Shown here one piece after another: positions 10,291 to 22,200 of a DNA stretch of 64,000 nucleotides. Source of the stretch: Procambarus clarkii (Eukaryota; Arthropoda; Malacostraca; Decapoda; Cambaridae); the NCBI RefSeq assembly GCF_040958095.1, contig NC_091152.1, forward strand, positions 18,136,796 through 18,200,795. Reading direction: 5' to 3'. The position numbers and the translations under genes were made by a program. The notes below the pieces were generated by a model that worked only from the letters and a program-made list of their open reading frames with translations, was not told the origin of the DNA and made no database searches. Within the stretch, counting starts at the first letter, position 1. Each line of letters begins with the position of its first letter.

Positions 10291-13200
10291 GTCAGTTCTC
10301 CCAACTTTGGCGCCTTTTTGCTCTCTAGATCTTAATGATTTTAGGTATGTCTGGGTGTCACAAAATAGTGTTTAGATAACATGTAAATCTAGACGGTTTA
10401 ATTGAACCCTGGATGTTGTTCCGTTACTTGAGCTAGTAATGATATAAGCCTATTAATACACTCCGGCTTCCTGTCCCTGGACTCAGTAAGTTAATGTACA
10501 TAGTGTGAGGAAAATCTCCCAGCAAGAATTTGTTTATTTAATAATTATTTTTTATTAAATTATTTGTATTTTATTAATGGTTAATTTCTAATTAAAGCGA
10601 AGTGTGTATTCATAACCGTCCTGCTAGGAGCCCCCATCACAACTGGGGGGGGCGGAGGGGGGGGGGAGGTTAATCACATAACCTACCAAATCAAATTAAA
10701 AGATTGGTAGAAATTTGCTAATAAATGTGTCTACAAACTGGTTAGTAATAAGTGAATGAGTAAGAGGTCAGCTGTACCGAGGGCAGCAGCAACAGCTTGG
10801 TCGACCCAACACGGACGACCACACAGCCTGGGCATCCTAGTGGGTGAGGCTATATAGCCTCCTGTGTATTTATATAGTCATATAGTAATAAACCACAACC
10901 AATATATGACAGCTGTATCAGAGGCATAATATTATGGAGAATTTCTTTAGTTCCTTTAAGCCTACCCGTTCCTGGTGAGTTGGCAGACGTTCACATAATT
11001 TACTAAATACGGTCATAAATGTCAAATATAATAGTCAAACTTATATAGAACACTTCCGTATTGGCTAGTGAAGGTGTGGTGATGCTAGGAGAGTTGGTGG
11101 CCCACAACAGTATCACTAGTGAGACAGTTTTGTCTCTCTTATGCCAGCCCGTCCTCCAAACAAAGATCCAAAAGTGATTCCATGCACCCGCCAAACCCCC
11201 TGTTTATGAATGAAAAGCGGTTTACACACGACTCACAACTGCTGACGTTCGAACATATCCGGAACAAGTGCTTCACTGACGAATTTTGTTCGAATCACAA
11301 CGCTGTAAATGCTTCACCCACGTACTACAAATACAAATAATCACCAACAGAACCTAAACACCTAACCTAACCTAACCTATGCCTATATATACACAATATG
11401 CTAATATATTATAATATTAATTTATACTTGCGAAAATTCCCGTTTTGAATGAACAGCATGTTAAAATTTATGAATGTGTCTGTAGGGTCGACCGCTGGAT
11501 GGAATGGACTTGAGTCGAGGACGGGTTGCTTATGCTGGCAGGCGAGAGTTTCATGATTAATGGCGTCTCCTTCTCCGGTCATGCCTCTTATCCACAATGG
11601 GAGGGAGACCTTGGCTTTATTTGTGATTTAATTACATCCAGTCATAGACAATACCTTTTTATTTTGTTCTCCAGACTCTTATTTTAAGGATTAGTTAATG
11701 AAAGTTTTATAGAAAGTGGGTGACGTGGCAACTTCGCATTTTCTAATAAATTTCATGACCTAATTTCTTTTATGCTTAAGGGGTCAAGGACCATTTTCTC
11801 ATCTTTACTCAAACACTGTCAATTTTTTTTCTTAATAATCTACATGGTAAATGCTCAAATTTTTCCTAATGGATCAACAACATAACATAAACAGAAAAAA
11901 TTAATATTCAAATTTCAAATTAATTTAAATTTTTAAAATGTCACCAATTTTCCTTGCATTCATTATGGTCTCAGAATAGCATATAAGGATCATTTTCCTC
12001 GAGGTAAAATATTGTTTGAGAGTATAGATTACTGTAACAACAGGTCAAGTGTCGCCTTCCAAATTTAGGCAACATTTAGATGCAAAAAGAAAAAGAAACA
12101 ACTTCAGAAGTGATGTGTTTATGATTATGGATGTGGAAGCAACTTTGTACAGATGTAAAGATGGTGAGAATCGGTCAAAAATTGAATTTCTGAAGCTGTT
12201 TCAAAGTTGTAAATCCTATTCATGCAGAAAAATGATATTAAGGTTCTCGACAATAAATATGGTAGTTCGAATTGATGACATATCATGTAAGTCTTAGCAA
12301 ATATTGCTTGACATTCGTACTTGAAAACTTGTAAGCTGTAGCTCAATAGGTTTTGAAACAGTAAAAAAATAATAACAATCACATTCTGTATATACACTGA
12401 CAAATAATATTATGTTATATAATTACAGCATCACGTAGGTAAGATTTGATATCTAATGTCTTTATCAGCAGTTGTATTGCATATTTACCTGTGGTCAGAT
12501 GTCTCGCTATATTTGATCAGGAAATGCAGGAACGTGTGAGTGTTAAGGGAAATAATATACATATTTCAGTAACTTTATTGCAAATATATACATAAGGTCC
12601 ACAACTGGTCCACATTCAGCAAAACAGCCTAATGAGACAAAGAGAGGAGAGAAAAAACATAAATTTTTATGGAGAGGGAAGTGTGGTCACCGTTGTGTTG
12701 GGAGGGTGACTGTGGTCACCGTTGTGTTGGGAGGGTGACTGTGGTCACCGTTGTGTTGGGAGGGTGACTGTGGTCACCGTTGTGTTGGGAGGGAGGGTGA
12801 CTGTGGTCACCGTTGTGTTGGGAGGGAGGGTGACTGTGGTCACCGTTGTGTTGGGAGGGAGGGTGACTGTGGTCACCGTTGTGTTGGGAGGGAGGGTGAC
12901 TGTGGTCACCGTCGTGTTGGTAGGGTGACTGTGGCCACCGTTGTGTTGGGAGGGTGACTGTGGTCACCGTTGTGTTGGGAGGGAGGGTGACTGTGGTCAC
13001 CGTTGTGTTGGGAGGGTGACTGTGGTCACCGTTGTGTTGGGAGGGTGACTGTGGTCACCGTTGTGTTGGGAGGGTGACTGTGGTCACCGTTGTGTTGGGA
13101 GGGTGACTGTGGTCACCGTTGTGTTGGGAGGGTGACTGTGGTCACCGTTGTGTTGGGAGGGTGACTGTGGTCACCGTTGTGTTGGGAGGGTGACTGTGGC

Positions 13201-16200
13201 CACCGTTGTGTTGGGAGGGTGACTGTGGTCACCGTTGTGTTGGGAGGGTGACAGTGGCCACCGTTGTGTTGGGAGGGTGACTGTGGTCACCGTTGTGTTG
13301 GGAGGGTGACTGTGGCCACCGTTGTGTCGGGAGGGAGGGTGACTGTGGCCACCGTTGTGTTGGGAGGGAGGGTGACTGTGGCCACCGTTGTGTTGGGAGG
13401 GTGACTGTGGTCACCGTTGTGTCGAGAGGGAGGGACGGTCCAACTTCTCTGGTGACAACGTCGCCAGACTCTAACATCTCTCACATGCACCGGTCACCTT
13501 TGTTTACATATTACCCCACCAGACACTTTGTTGATAAAACTATCCAGTTATTCCAAGGCGAAAATGCCAGATGATTTAGGAAATTAATTTACAAATAATT
13601 GACTTACAGAACTGCTGCTCTCCGTCCCTTGATGCCCTGCAGGACCTGGACACCTCCCAGGACACAGCTGGGAGAGGCAGGGTCGTCACCTCCCAGGACA
13701 CAGCTGGGAGAGGCGGGGTCGTCACCTCCCAGGACACAGCTGGGAGAGGCAGGGTCGTCACCTCCCAGGACACAGCTGGGAGAGGCAGGGTCGTCACCTC
13801 CCAGGACACAGCTGGGAGAGGCGGGGTCGACACCTCCAGTACTCAAGGTAGGTCGTCTTAGCCTCACGTACCACAACAACACTGACCCTCTAATATTATT
13901 CACCATCTGATAGTTGGTAGTTATATATGAGACCGCCAGGAGTGGTTTTGTCCCGGTAGAATGAATGCTTTAAAAGAATCCCGATTCAGGTTTCTAAACG
14001 ATGTTCTTGTAACGGACGGTTATGTTACGTTGTTGAGTAGATTAGATACACAGTGTTTAGTGAGTTTCCTATTTATTTAGTAGTCCTGGATACAACAGTG
14101 TCGTAGACGTTGAGACAGAGCTTAGAGCAGAGCAGAGAGCTGAGTGAGGCCGGAGTCGCGGAGCTCTATGTGGGAGAGTGTTGTAGCTGGATGAGGTCGT
14201 AGTCTGCTGTCTGCTCTGTGTCGAAGCTGTAGCGTCTTGGCGTAGATTAGAACTGCCTACGCCGAGTACTACGTTCTTGACTGGAGATTGTACTGGTTTG
14301 CTATTCGATTGATTGGTTGATGAAGATTAAGCCACCCAAGAGGTGGCACGGGCATGAATAGCCCGTAAGTGGTGGCCCTTTCGAGCCATTACCAGTATCA
14401 CAAGATGATACTGGAGATCTGTGGAGGCGCAACTGCACCCTGCGTGACGGGAGATGTCTCCCGGACCAAGTGGTGACCAAATGGTGTTTGCTATTCTCAA
14501 ATCGCTGGCTTATATACGGTTACTACAGCTCTCAGTAAGATAGGAGGGTGGAAAACCGTTACTTGTAAATTGGGATAGTATTATAGCTTGTGTAATTAGT
14601 TATGCCATTAAGATAATGAGGTAATGGAGCGAGTATAAGTTTACTTGCTACATTCTTATATTTGGTAGCGTCCCATATGCTGCCGATGTTATCCTGTTCG
14701 TGTGTGCCTCCGGTGTGAGAGTTGGAATTATATTTACACCCATGTCTCTGATTATTGTGCCTGCCTTCCCTGTATGGTGTAGCTGCCTTCCCAGTATGGT
14801 GTAGCTGCCTTCCCTGTATGGTGTAGCTGCCTTCCCTGTATGGTGTAGCTGCCTTCCCTGTATGATGTAGCTGCCTTCCCAGTATGGTGTAGCTGCCTTC
14901 CCAGTATGGTGTAGCTGCCTTCCCTGTATGGTGTAGCTGCCTTCCCTGTATGGTGTAGCTGCCTTCCCAGTATGGTGTAGCTGCCTTCCCTGTATGGTGT
15001 AGCTGCCTTCCCTGTATGGTGTAGCTGCCTTCCCTGTATGGTGTAGCTGCCTTCCCTGTATGGTGTAGCTGCCTTCCCTGTATGGTGTAGCTGCCTTCCC
15101 AGTATGGTGTAGCTGCCTTCCCTGTATGGTGTAGCTGCCTTCCCAGTATGGTGTAGCTGCCTTCCCAGTATGGTGTAGCTGCCTTCCCAGTATGGTGTAG
15201 CTGCCTTCCCTGTATGGTGTAGCTGCCTTCCCTGTATGGTGTAGCTGCCTTCCCAGTATGGTGTAGCTGCCTTCCCTGTATGGTGTAGCTGCCTTCCCTG
15301 TATGGTGTAGCTGCCTTCCCAGTATGGTGTAGCTGCCTTCCCAGTATGGTGTAGCTGCCTTCCCTGTATGGTGTAGCTGCCTTCCCTGTATGGTGTAGCT
15401 GCCTTCCCTGTATGGTGTAGCTGCCTTCCCTGTATGGTGTAGCTGCCTTCCCTGTATGGTGTAGCTGCCTTCCCTGTATGGCGTAGCTGCCTTCCCAGTA
15501 TGGCGTAGCTGCCTTCCCAGTATGGCGTAGCTGCCTTCCCAGTATGGCGTAGCTGCCTTCCCCGTATGGCGTAGCTGCCTTCCCTGTATGGTGTAGCTGC
15601 CTTCCCAGTATGGTGTAGCTGCCTTCCCTGTATGGTGTAGCTGCCTTCCCTGTATGGTGTAGCTGCCTTCCCTGTATGATGTAGCTGCCTTCCCAGTATG
15701 GTGTAGCTGCCTTCCCAGTATGGTGTAGCTGCCTTCCCTGTATGGTGTAGCTGCCTTCCCTGTATGGTGTAGCTGCCTTCCCAGTATGGTGTAGCTGCCT
15801 TCCCTGTATGGTGTAGCTGCCTTCCCTGTATGGTGTAGCTGCCTTCCCAGTATGGTGTAGCTGCCTTCCCTGTATGGTGTAGCTGCCTTCCCTGTATGGT
15901 GTAGCTGCCTTCCCAGTATGGTGTAGCTGCCTTCCCAGTATGGTGTAGCTGCCTTCCCTGTATGGTGTAGCTGCCTTCCCTGTATGGTGTAGCTGCCTTC
16001 CCTGTATGGTGTAGCTGCCTTCCCTGTATGGTGTAGCTGCCTTCCCTGTATGGCGTAGCTGCCTTCCCAGTATGGCGTAGCTGCCTTCCCAGTATGGCGT
16101 AGCTGCCTTCCCAGTATGGCGTAGCTGCCTTCCCCGTATGGCGTAGCTGCCTTCCCCGTATGGCGTAGCTGCCTTCCCCGTATGGCGTAGCTGCCTTCCC

Positions 16201-19200
16201 CGTATGGCGTAGCTGCCTTCCCCGTATGGCGTAGCTGCCTTCCCCGTATGGCGTAGCTGCCTTCCCCGTATGGCGTAGCTGCCTTCCCCGTATGGCGTAG
16301 CTGCCTTCCCCGTATGGCGTAGCTGCCTTCCCCGTATGGCGTAGCTGCCTTCCCCGTATGGCGTAGCTGCCTTCCCCGTATGGCGTAGCTGCCTTCCCCG
16401 TATGGCGTAGCTGCCTTCCCCGTATGGCGTAGCTGCCTTCCCCGTATGGCGTAGCTGCCTTCCCCGTATGGCGTAGCTGCCTTCCCCGTATGGCGTAGCT
16501 GCCTTCCCCGTATGGCGTAGCTGCCTTCCCCGTATGGCGTAGCTGCCTTCCACGTATGGCGTAGCTGCCTTCCCCGTATGGCGTAGCTGCCTTCCCCGTA
16601 TGGCGTAGCTGCCTTCCCCGTATGGCGTAGCTGCCTTCCCCGTATGGCGTAGCTGCCTTCCCCGTATGGCGTAGCTGCCTTCCCCGTATGGCGTAGCTGC
16701 CTTCCCAGTATGGCGTAGCTGCCTTCCCTGTATGGTGTAGCTGCCTTCCCTGTATGGTGTAGCTGCCTTCCCTGTATGGTGTAGCTGCCTTCCCAGTATG
16801 GCGTAGCTGCCTTCTAGTCTCCTCTCTCCCTTTCCCATCCGCATTATCTTGTACTTGTTGCCATTGAATTCCAGAAATCCTTTGCCTGACCACTCCTGGA
16901 GTTTGTCCTCAAGGTCCTCCTTTTAACTTTCTATAGTCATCGTCGGTTTTTACGTTCCTCATTAGCTTTGCTTCGCAAACATTGACATATCTGAGGTTGG
17001 TTGTTCACATAAAGTAGGAACAGCAGTGGTCCCAGGACCGAGCCTTGTGGGACCTCACTTGTAACATTACTCTGGCTTGAAACTCCTCTCTGGTTGTAAC
17101 TATTTGGTCACCCCCCCTCTCCCCCCCCCCTGCTGCACCTATTGAATTCCCACCCACCTTGCTCCACCTATAGAAACTTCATCCTCCCTGATACACCTAT
17201 GGAATCCCCACCTACCCCTGCTTCGTCCATAGAATCCCCCTCCCCCCTGCTCCACCCATACAATTCTCCCCCTGCTCCACCCATAGACTCACCCCCCCCC
17301 CTGCTCCACCCATAAACTCACCCCCCCCCTTGCTCCACCCATAGAATCCCCCCCCCTGCTCCACCCATACAATTCTCCCCCCTGCTCCACCCATAAACTC
17401 ACCCCCCCCCCTGCTCCACCCATAAACTCACCCCCCCCTGCTCCACCCATAAACTCACCCCCCTTGCTCCACCCATAGAATCCCCCCCCTGCTCCACCCA
17501 TACAATTCTCCCCCTGCTGCACCCATAGACTCACCCTCCTGCTCCACCCATAGACTCACCCCCCCCTGCTCCACCCATAAACTCACTCCCCCTCCCCCTT
17601 GCTCCACCCATAGAATCCCCCCCTGCTCCACCCATAGAATCCCCATCCACTCGCATATTACTACAAATTAGAATTGCCCAGACAGACACACACACTCGCC
17701 GTCGTTCCTAGGAGCGGTGGGGTCAGCTCTCACAGTTGTATCACAACAATGAGTTGTGGTTAGCAATTAATTAATTAATTAATGTGCCTGAAGCTAGTCA
17801 CTCGCCATCCCGTTCTTCCTAATTTAACATAGTGAATAGTGAACATAGTTATATAGTATAACACAGTTAATAGTGAAACTACACTTTTTATTTATATACA
17901 AGAAGGTACATTAGGTTTGTGAGAATACATTTTTCTTTTATTTATTTATTTTTACATGCGTACATGCGAATAAATACAATAAAACAGAACAAAACAGAAC
18001 ACAAAGGCAGAAAACAAAGAAAGACAAATACACTAAACACCGGCCTAAAGAGCCGACAACAAAAACACAACAATGAGGATAAACACAAAGGAACACAGTA
18101 AATATAAACAACAAGACAATACAGGAGGGTAGTGGAAATAAACAAAACACTACACATAGCACACAATCACAGTAGAAAAGGAACAGTGCAAGACGTGTCG
18201 TGCACTGTTTAAGCTTACAGGCAAGCAGGAGTAAGGCAACAGATTACAATAATCACAAAGGCACAGTTACAAAAGACAAAGGCACAGTTACAAAGGCACA
18301 AAGGTATAAAGCACCAAATACACAAAACAGCGGCCTGAAGGACCGACAACAAAACAATAAGTACAGCAGTACAAGGACAAAACACCCTCACCCAACAACC
18401 CTCACCCAACAACCCTCACCCAACACCCTCACCCAACAACCCGTGAAACAACACAAAACAAGCCAAGTGACCCTGAAATGCCACACAGAGAGGTACAACA
18501 CAACACCAATAAAGTAAATACAATACACGCACGCACGCACGCACGCAACCGCACACAAACGAACACAACACACAGCACAAACAAACACAACAACAACAAA
18601 AATCCCTTAAAAGAAGAAGACACGACAGTGGTAGGCAAATACTTCTCGGGAAAATCGTGCCTAGGATATTTCTGCTTATAAGCTTCCCACACTAAGTATT
18701 CCCTGTCGGTAGGACAGCAGTCCCCGTGCTTCAGGGGGGCGGGCATAAACTCGGGAACCACCAGATCAGGCGGAAACGGCAGCACCCGGAGCTGGGCGAC
18801 AGTTGTCGCATAACGAGGTAAGGCAGAGCGAAGGGAAGCAGAAGACACGGAAGAAGCGGACGCAGGCCCCCCGAGACGGCCCCGCCGCCGGACGCACAGG
18901 AGGAGACGACGAAGGCCGCCGAGACGGCAGCCCCACACCTGACACCTCGGGACACACAGTAGAGACGGTCGGAGACGGGAGAAGTGGCAAAACCGCTGCT
19001 GATGAACCAGGGGACGAAACTGAGGGCACGGAACCCCCAGAGCGAGCAGTCTTCTTGACCACCATCACCAGGTCACTACGCTCACCAGCAGGAGGAACCC
19101 CCCCCCCCACACAGGAACCATCCGACGCAGGCGACACACCAGAAGCAAGCCCCACAGGCACCTCACCAGAAGAAACATCGATACAGGCAGCCGCAGGCAC

Positions 19201-22200
19201 ATGGACCTCCGCCACCACCGAGGAATGTGACGGAACCTCACCACTGTCACTGGAAGATCCACCATCGTCAAATTCTCCCGCATCAGCCCAATCAGAAGAT
19301 CTCCTGGAGCGATTGGGCACCGGCCTCACATCATCAGAGCCGGATGTCGACCCGGACAACACAAGCCGAGCGAACCGACGCCCTCCGCAGGACGGCAGCA
19401 TCCTCAACCACACGGGGAACAGGTCGGGCACAGTAGGAGGTCCCACAGTGACCCCAGCACATCCTGGGCACACGGCGAGGGTGCAGTGACAGGCACCACA
19501 GACAGAGAACAGGAAAACGGGGGAGCCGCGCAGACTGGAGGCGGAAGAACCACGGAAGCATCCAGGACAGCAACCGGGGCAGGACGAACACCCGACGGCG
19601 ACACAACCGCCTGAGAGGCAACCACAACAGGCGACACGGCCTCTGGAGGAGGGGCGACATCTGCAGGAGACGCTTCAGGCAACACACAGGGTACGGCAGC
19701 AGCCAAAGCGGCGTCCACACCCACCGAATCCTCCTCCACAGGGAATGGCGGGAAATCCTCACGGAAGAGGTTGACGGGCGCGACGGCAGGTTCAGAGCAC
19801 CCAGCAGCCTGATGACCCAAGAGGCCACAACGGTAACACATACGGGGCTGGCAAGCATAAAACACTCGAACAGATCACCCCAGAAGCCTCACTTGAGAAG
19901 GAATGTCCGCCCGCAGCCTCATTCCTAGGGTGCGAATATTTGACCGCACACCCTTTAGCGGACCCGAGGAGAGCAGGTGCAACCGCACACTGACGACCGC
20001 CCCAAACTGGCCAAAATAACGCCTCAACAGTCCCTCCGGAAATTCCCGGGGCGCCCCATGCACGCTTACATACGTGATGGCACCACTGCGATCAGAGACA
20101 GTCATAGTGCCCGCACCTTCGGGCAGGGGCAAGGTCCACCCCTCGTACCGACGTAAAAACGCCCTATATACCTCCTCTGTCGTTAGTTTAACAACCAGAG
20201 CCGGTCGGCCGAGCGAACAGCACACTGGACTTGTGATCCTGTGGTCCTGGGTTCGATCCCAGGTGCCGGCGAGAAACAATGGGCAGAGTTTTTTTCACCC
20301 TATGCCCCTGTTACCTAGCAGTAAAATAGGTACCTGGGTGTTAGTCAGCTGTCACGGGCTGCTTCCTGGGGGTGGGGGCCTGATCGAGGACCGGGCCGTG
20401 GGGACACTAAAAGCCCCGAAATCATCTCAAGATAACCACTCTACGGGCAGACACCAGCTCAACACCATAAAGATCCCCCACAGGGACCCGCTGCATGTCA
20501 CACAGCACCAAACCCACCTCGGGATATCCCGCCCGAGCAGAAAACTCGAGGCCTATAGACTGGGCACGCACAACAGGGAGTAGGGGGGGCCCCTTGGCGC
20601 CGACACGCCAAACCGCACCCGCCCCCTCGCAACTCTAGGTAGTAACTGGCAGGTCAAGCGAGCGCGTCTTGACCCCCTGGCGGCCAACGAGCGAATCCTG
20701 TGAGAATACATAGCATAGTATTTACAATCTTGTAAAGCCACTAGTACGCGCAGCGTTTCGGGCAGGTCCTTAATCTAACAGGTAATTTTAAGTAGGTAAA
20801 TTCTAACAGAATTAATAAAATGATAACAGATACATTGCAAGAAAAAATGAGATGAGAGAGATTAGTAAGTATATTAAAGCACATTGGTATATTAAAGCTC
20901 TGATTGATTACATTGACAGCTTGATTGGTAATTTAAACAAGATTAATAGACACCATACAGCAGATTGACAGCACATATAAGAAGACAGCAATGATCACAA
21001 TGGTAAAGATGTTCGAATTGGGTACATAAAGATTGGGAGATTGGGTAGAAATAGATACAGTGCAATTTTAAAGCAAAAGGAAAAAAACTATTAAGATGAA
21101 ATTAGGTACTTTTTAGTATTAAGAACATAAGAACAAAGGCAACTGCAGAAGGCCTGTTGGCCCATACGAGGCAGCTCCTATTTATAACCACCCAATCCCA
21201 CTCATATACTTGTCCAACCCGCGCTTGAAACAATCAAGGGACACCACCTCCAGCACGTTACGCGGTAATTGGTTCCACAAATCAACAACCCTGTTACTGA
21301 ACCAGTATTTACCCAAGTTACTCTATCATGTCACCCCTAACTCTTCGCCTTTCCAGTGAATGCAACTTAAGCTTTGTTAATCTTTCTTCATATGAAAGAT
21401 TTCTAATTTGGGGAATTAACTTAGTCATCCTACGCTGGACACGTTCAAGTGAATTTATATCCATTCTATAATACGGCGACCAAAACTGAACTGCATAATC
21501 TAAATGGGACCTAACCAGAGCAAGATATAACTGAAGAACCACACCAGGTGTCTTGTTACTAACACTTCGATTAATAAATCCCAGTGTCCTATTTGCCTTA
21601 TTACGAACATTCAGGCATTGATCATTTTGTTTTAAATTCTTACTAATCATATCTCCCAGATCCCTTTCGCAATCCGACTTCGCAATCTCAACACCATCTA
21701 GCTCGTATCTTGTAACTCTATCATCATTACCTAACCTCAGAACTTTACATTTATCAGCATTAAACTGCATCTGCCAATCCTTTGACCATTTCAAAACCCT
21801 ATTTAGATCAACTTGAAGTGATAGTGAGTCCTCCTCCGAATTAATTTCCCTACCGATTTTCGTATCAGCAAATTTGCAAATGTTGCTACTCAAACCTGAA
21901 TCTAAATCATTTATATATATATATTATAAACAACAGAGGTCCCAGGACAGAGCCCTGAGGCACCCCACTTACAACATTTTCCCACTCTGACTTGACAACT
22001 CTGACTATTGTTTTTGAATGACGCAAAAGTTGGACAGCTTTTGCGTCATTCAAAAACAATGAGTGGTTGAGTGGTTGGTTGGTGGTTGAGTGGTAGAGTG
22101 GTTGTTTTCAATTCAATAGGGAGTGAGTTCCATAGACTGGGTCCCTTTATTTGCATAGTGTTCACACAGATTAAGTTTAACTCTGGGGATATCAAAAAGA

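Noticed and set aside
14559..16893. Minus-strand frames of 713 and 761 codons
   Set aside because: 22-bp tandem array read in all three frames. The ends are LINE pseudogene sequence.
18803..19489. 228-codon plus-strand frame
   Set aside because: Antisense of the LINE ORF1, whose zinc knuckle and RRM-like motifs are on the minus strand.
20198..20280. tRNA gene
   Set aside because: It has A/B-box-like parts and a tRNA-like fold, but it is the head of a longer repeat with a body, tail and target duplication, so it is a SINE. The other tRNA-like heads were treated the same way.
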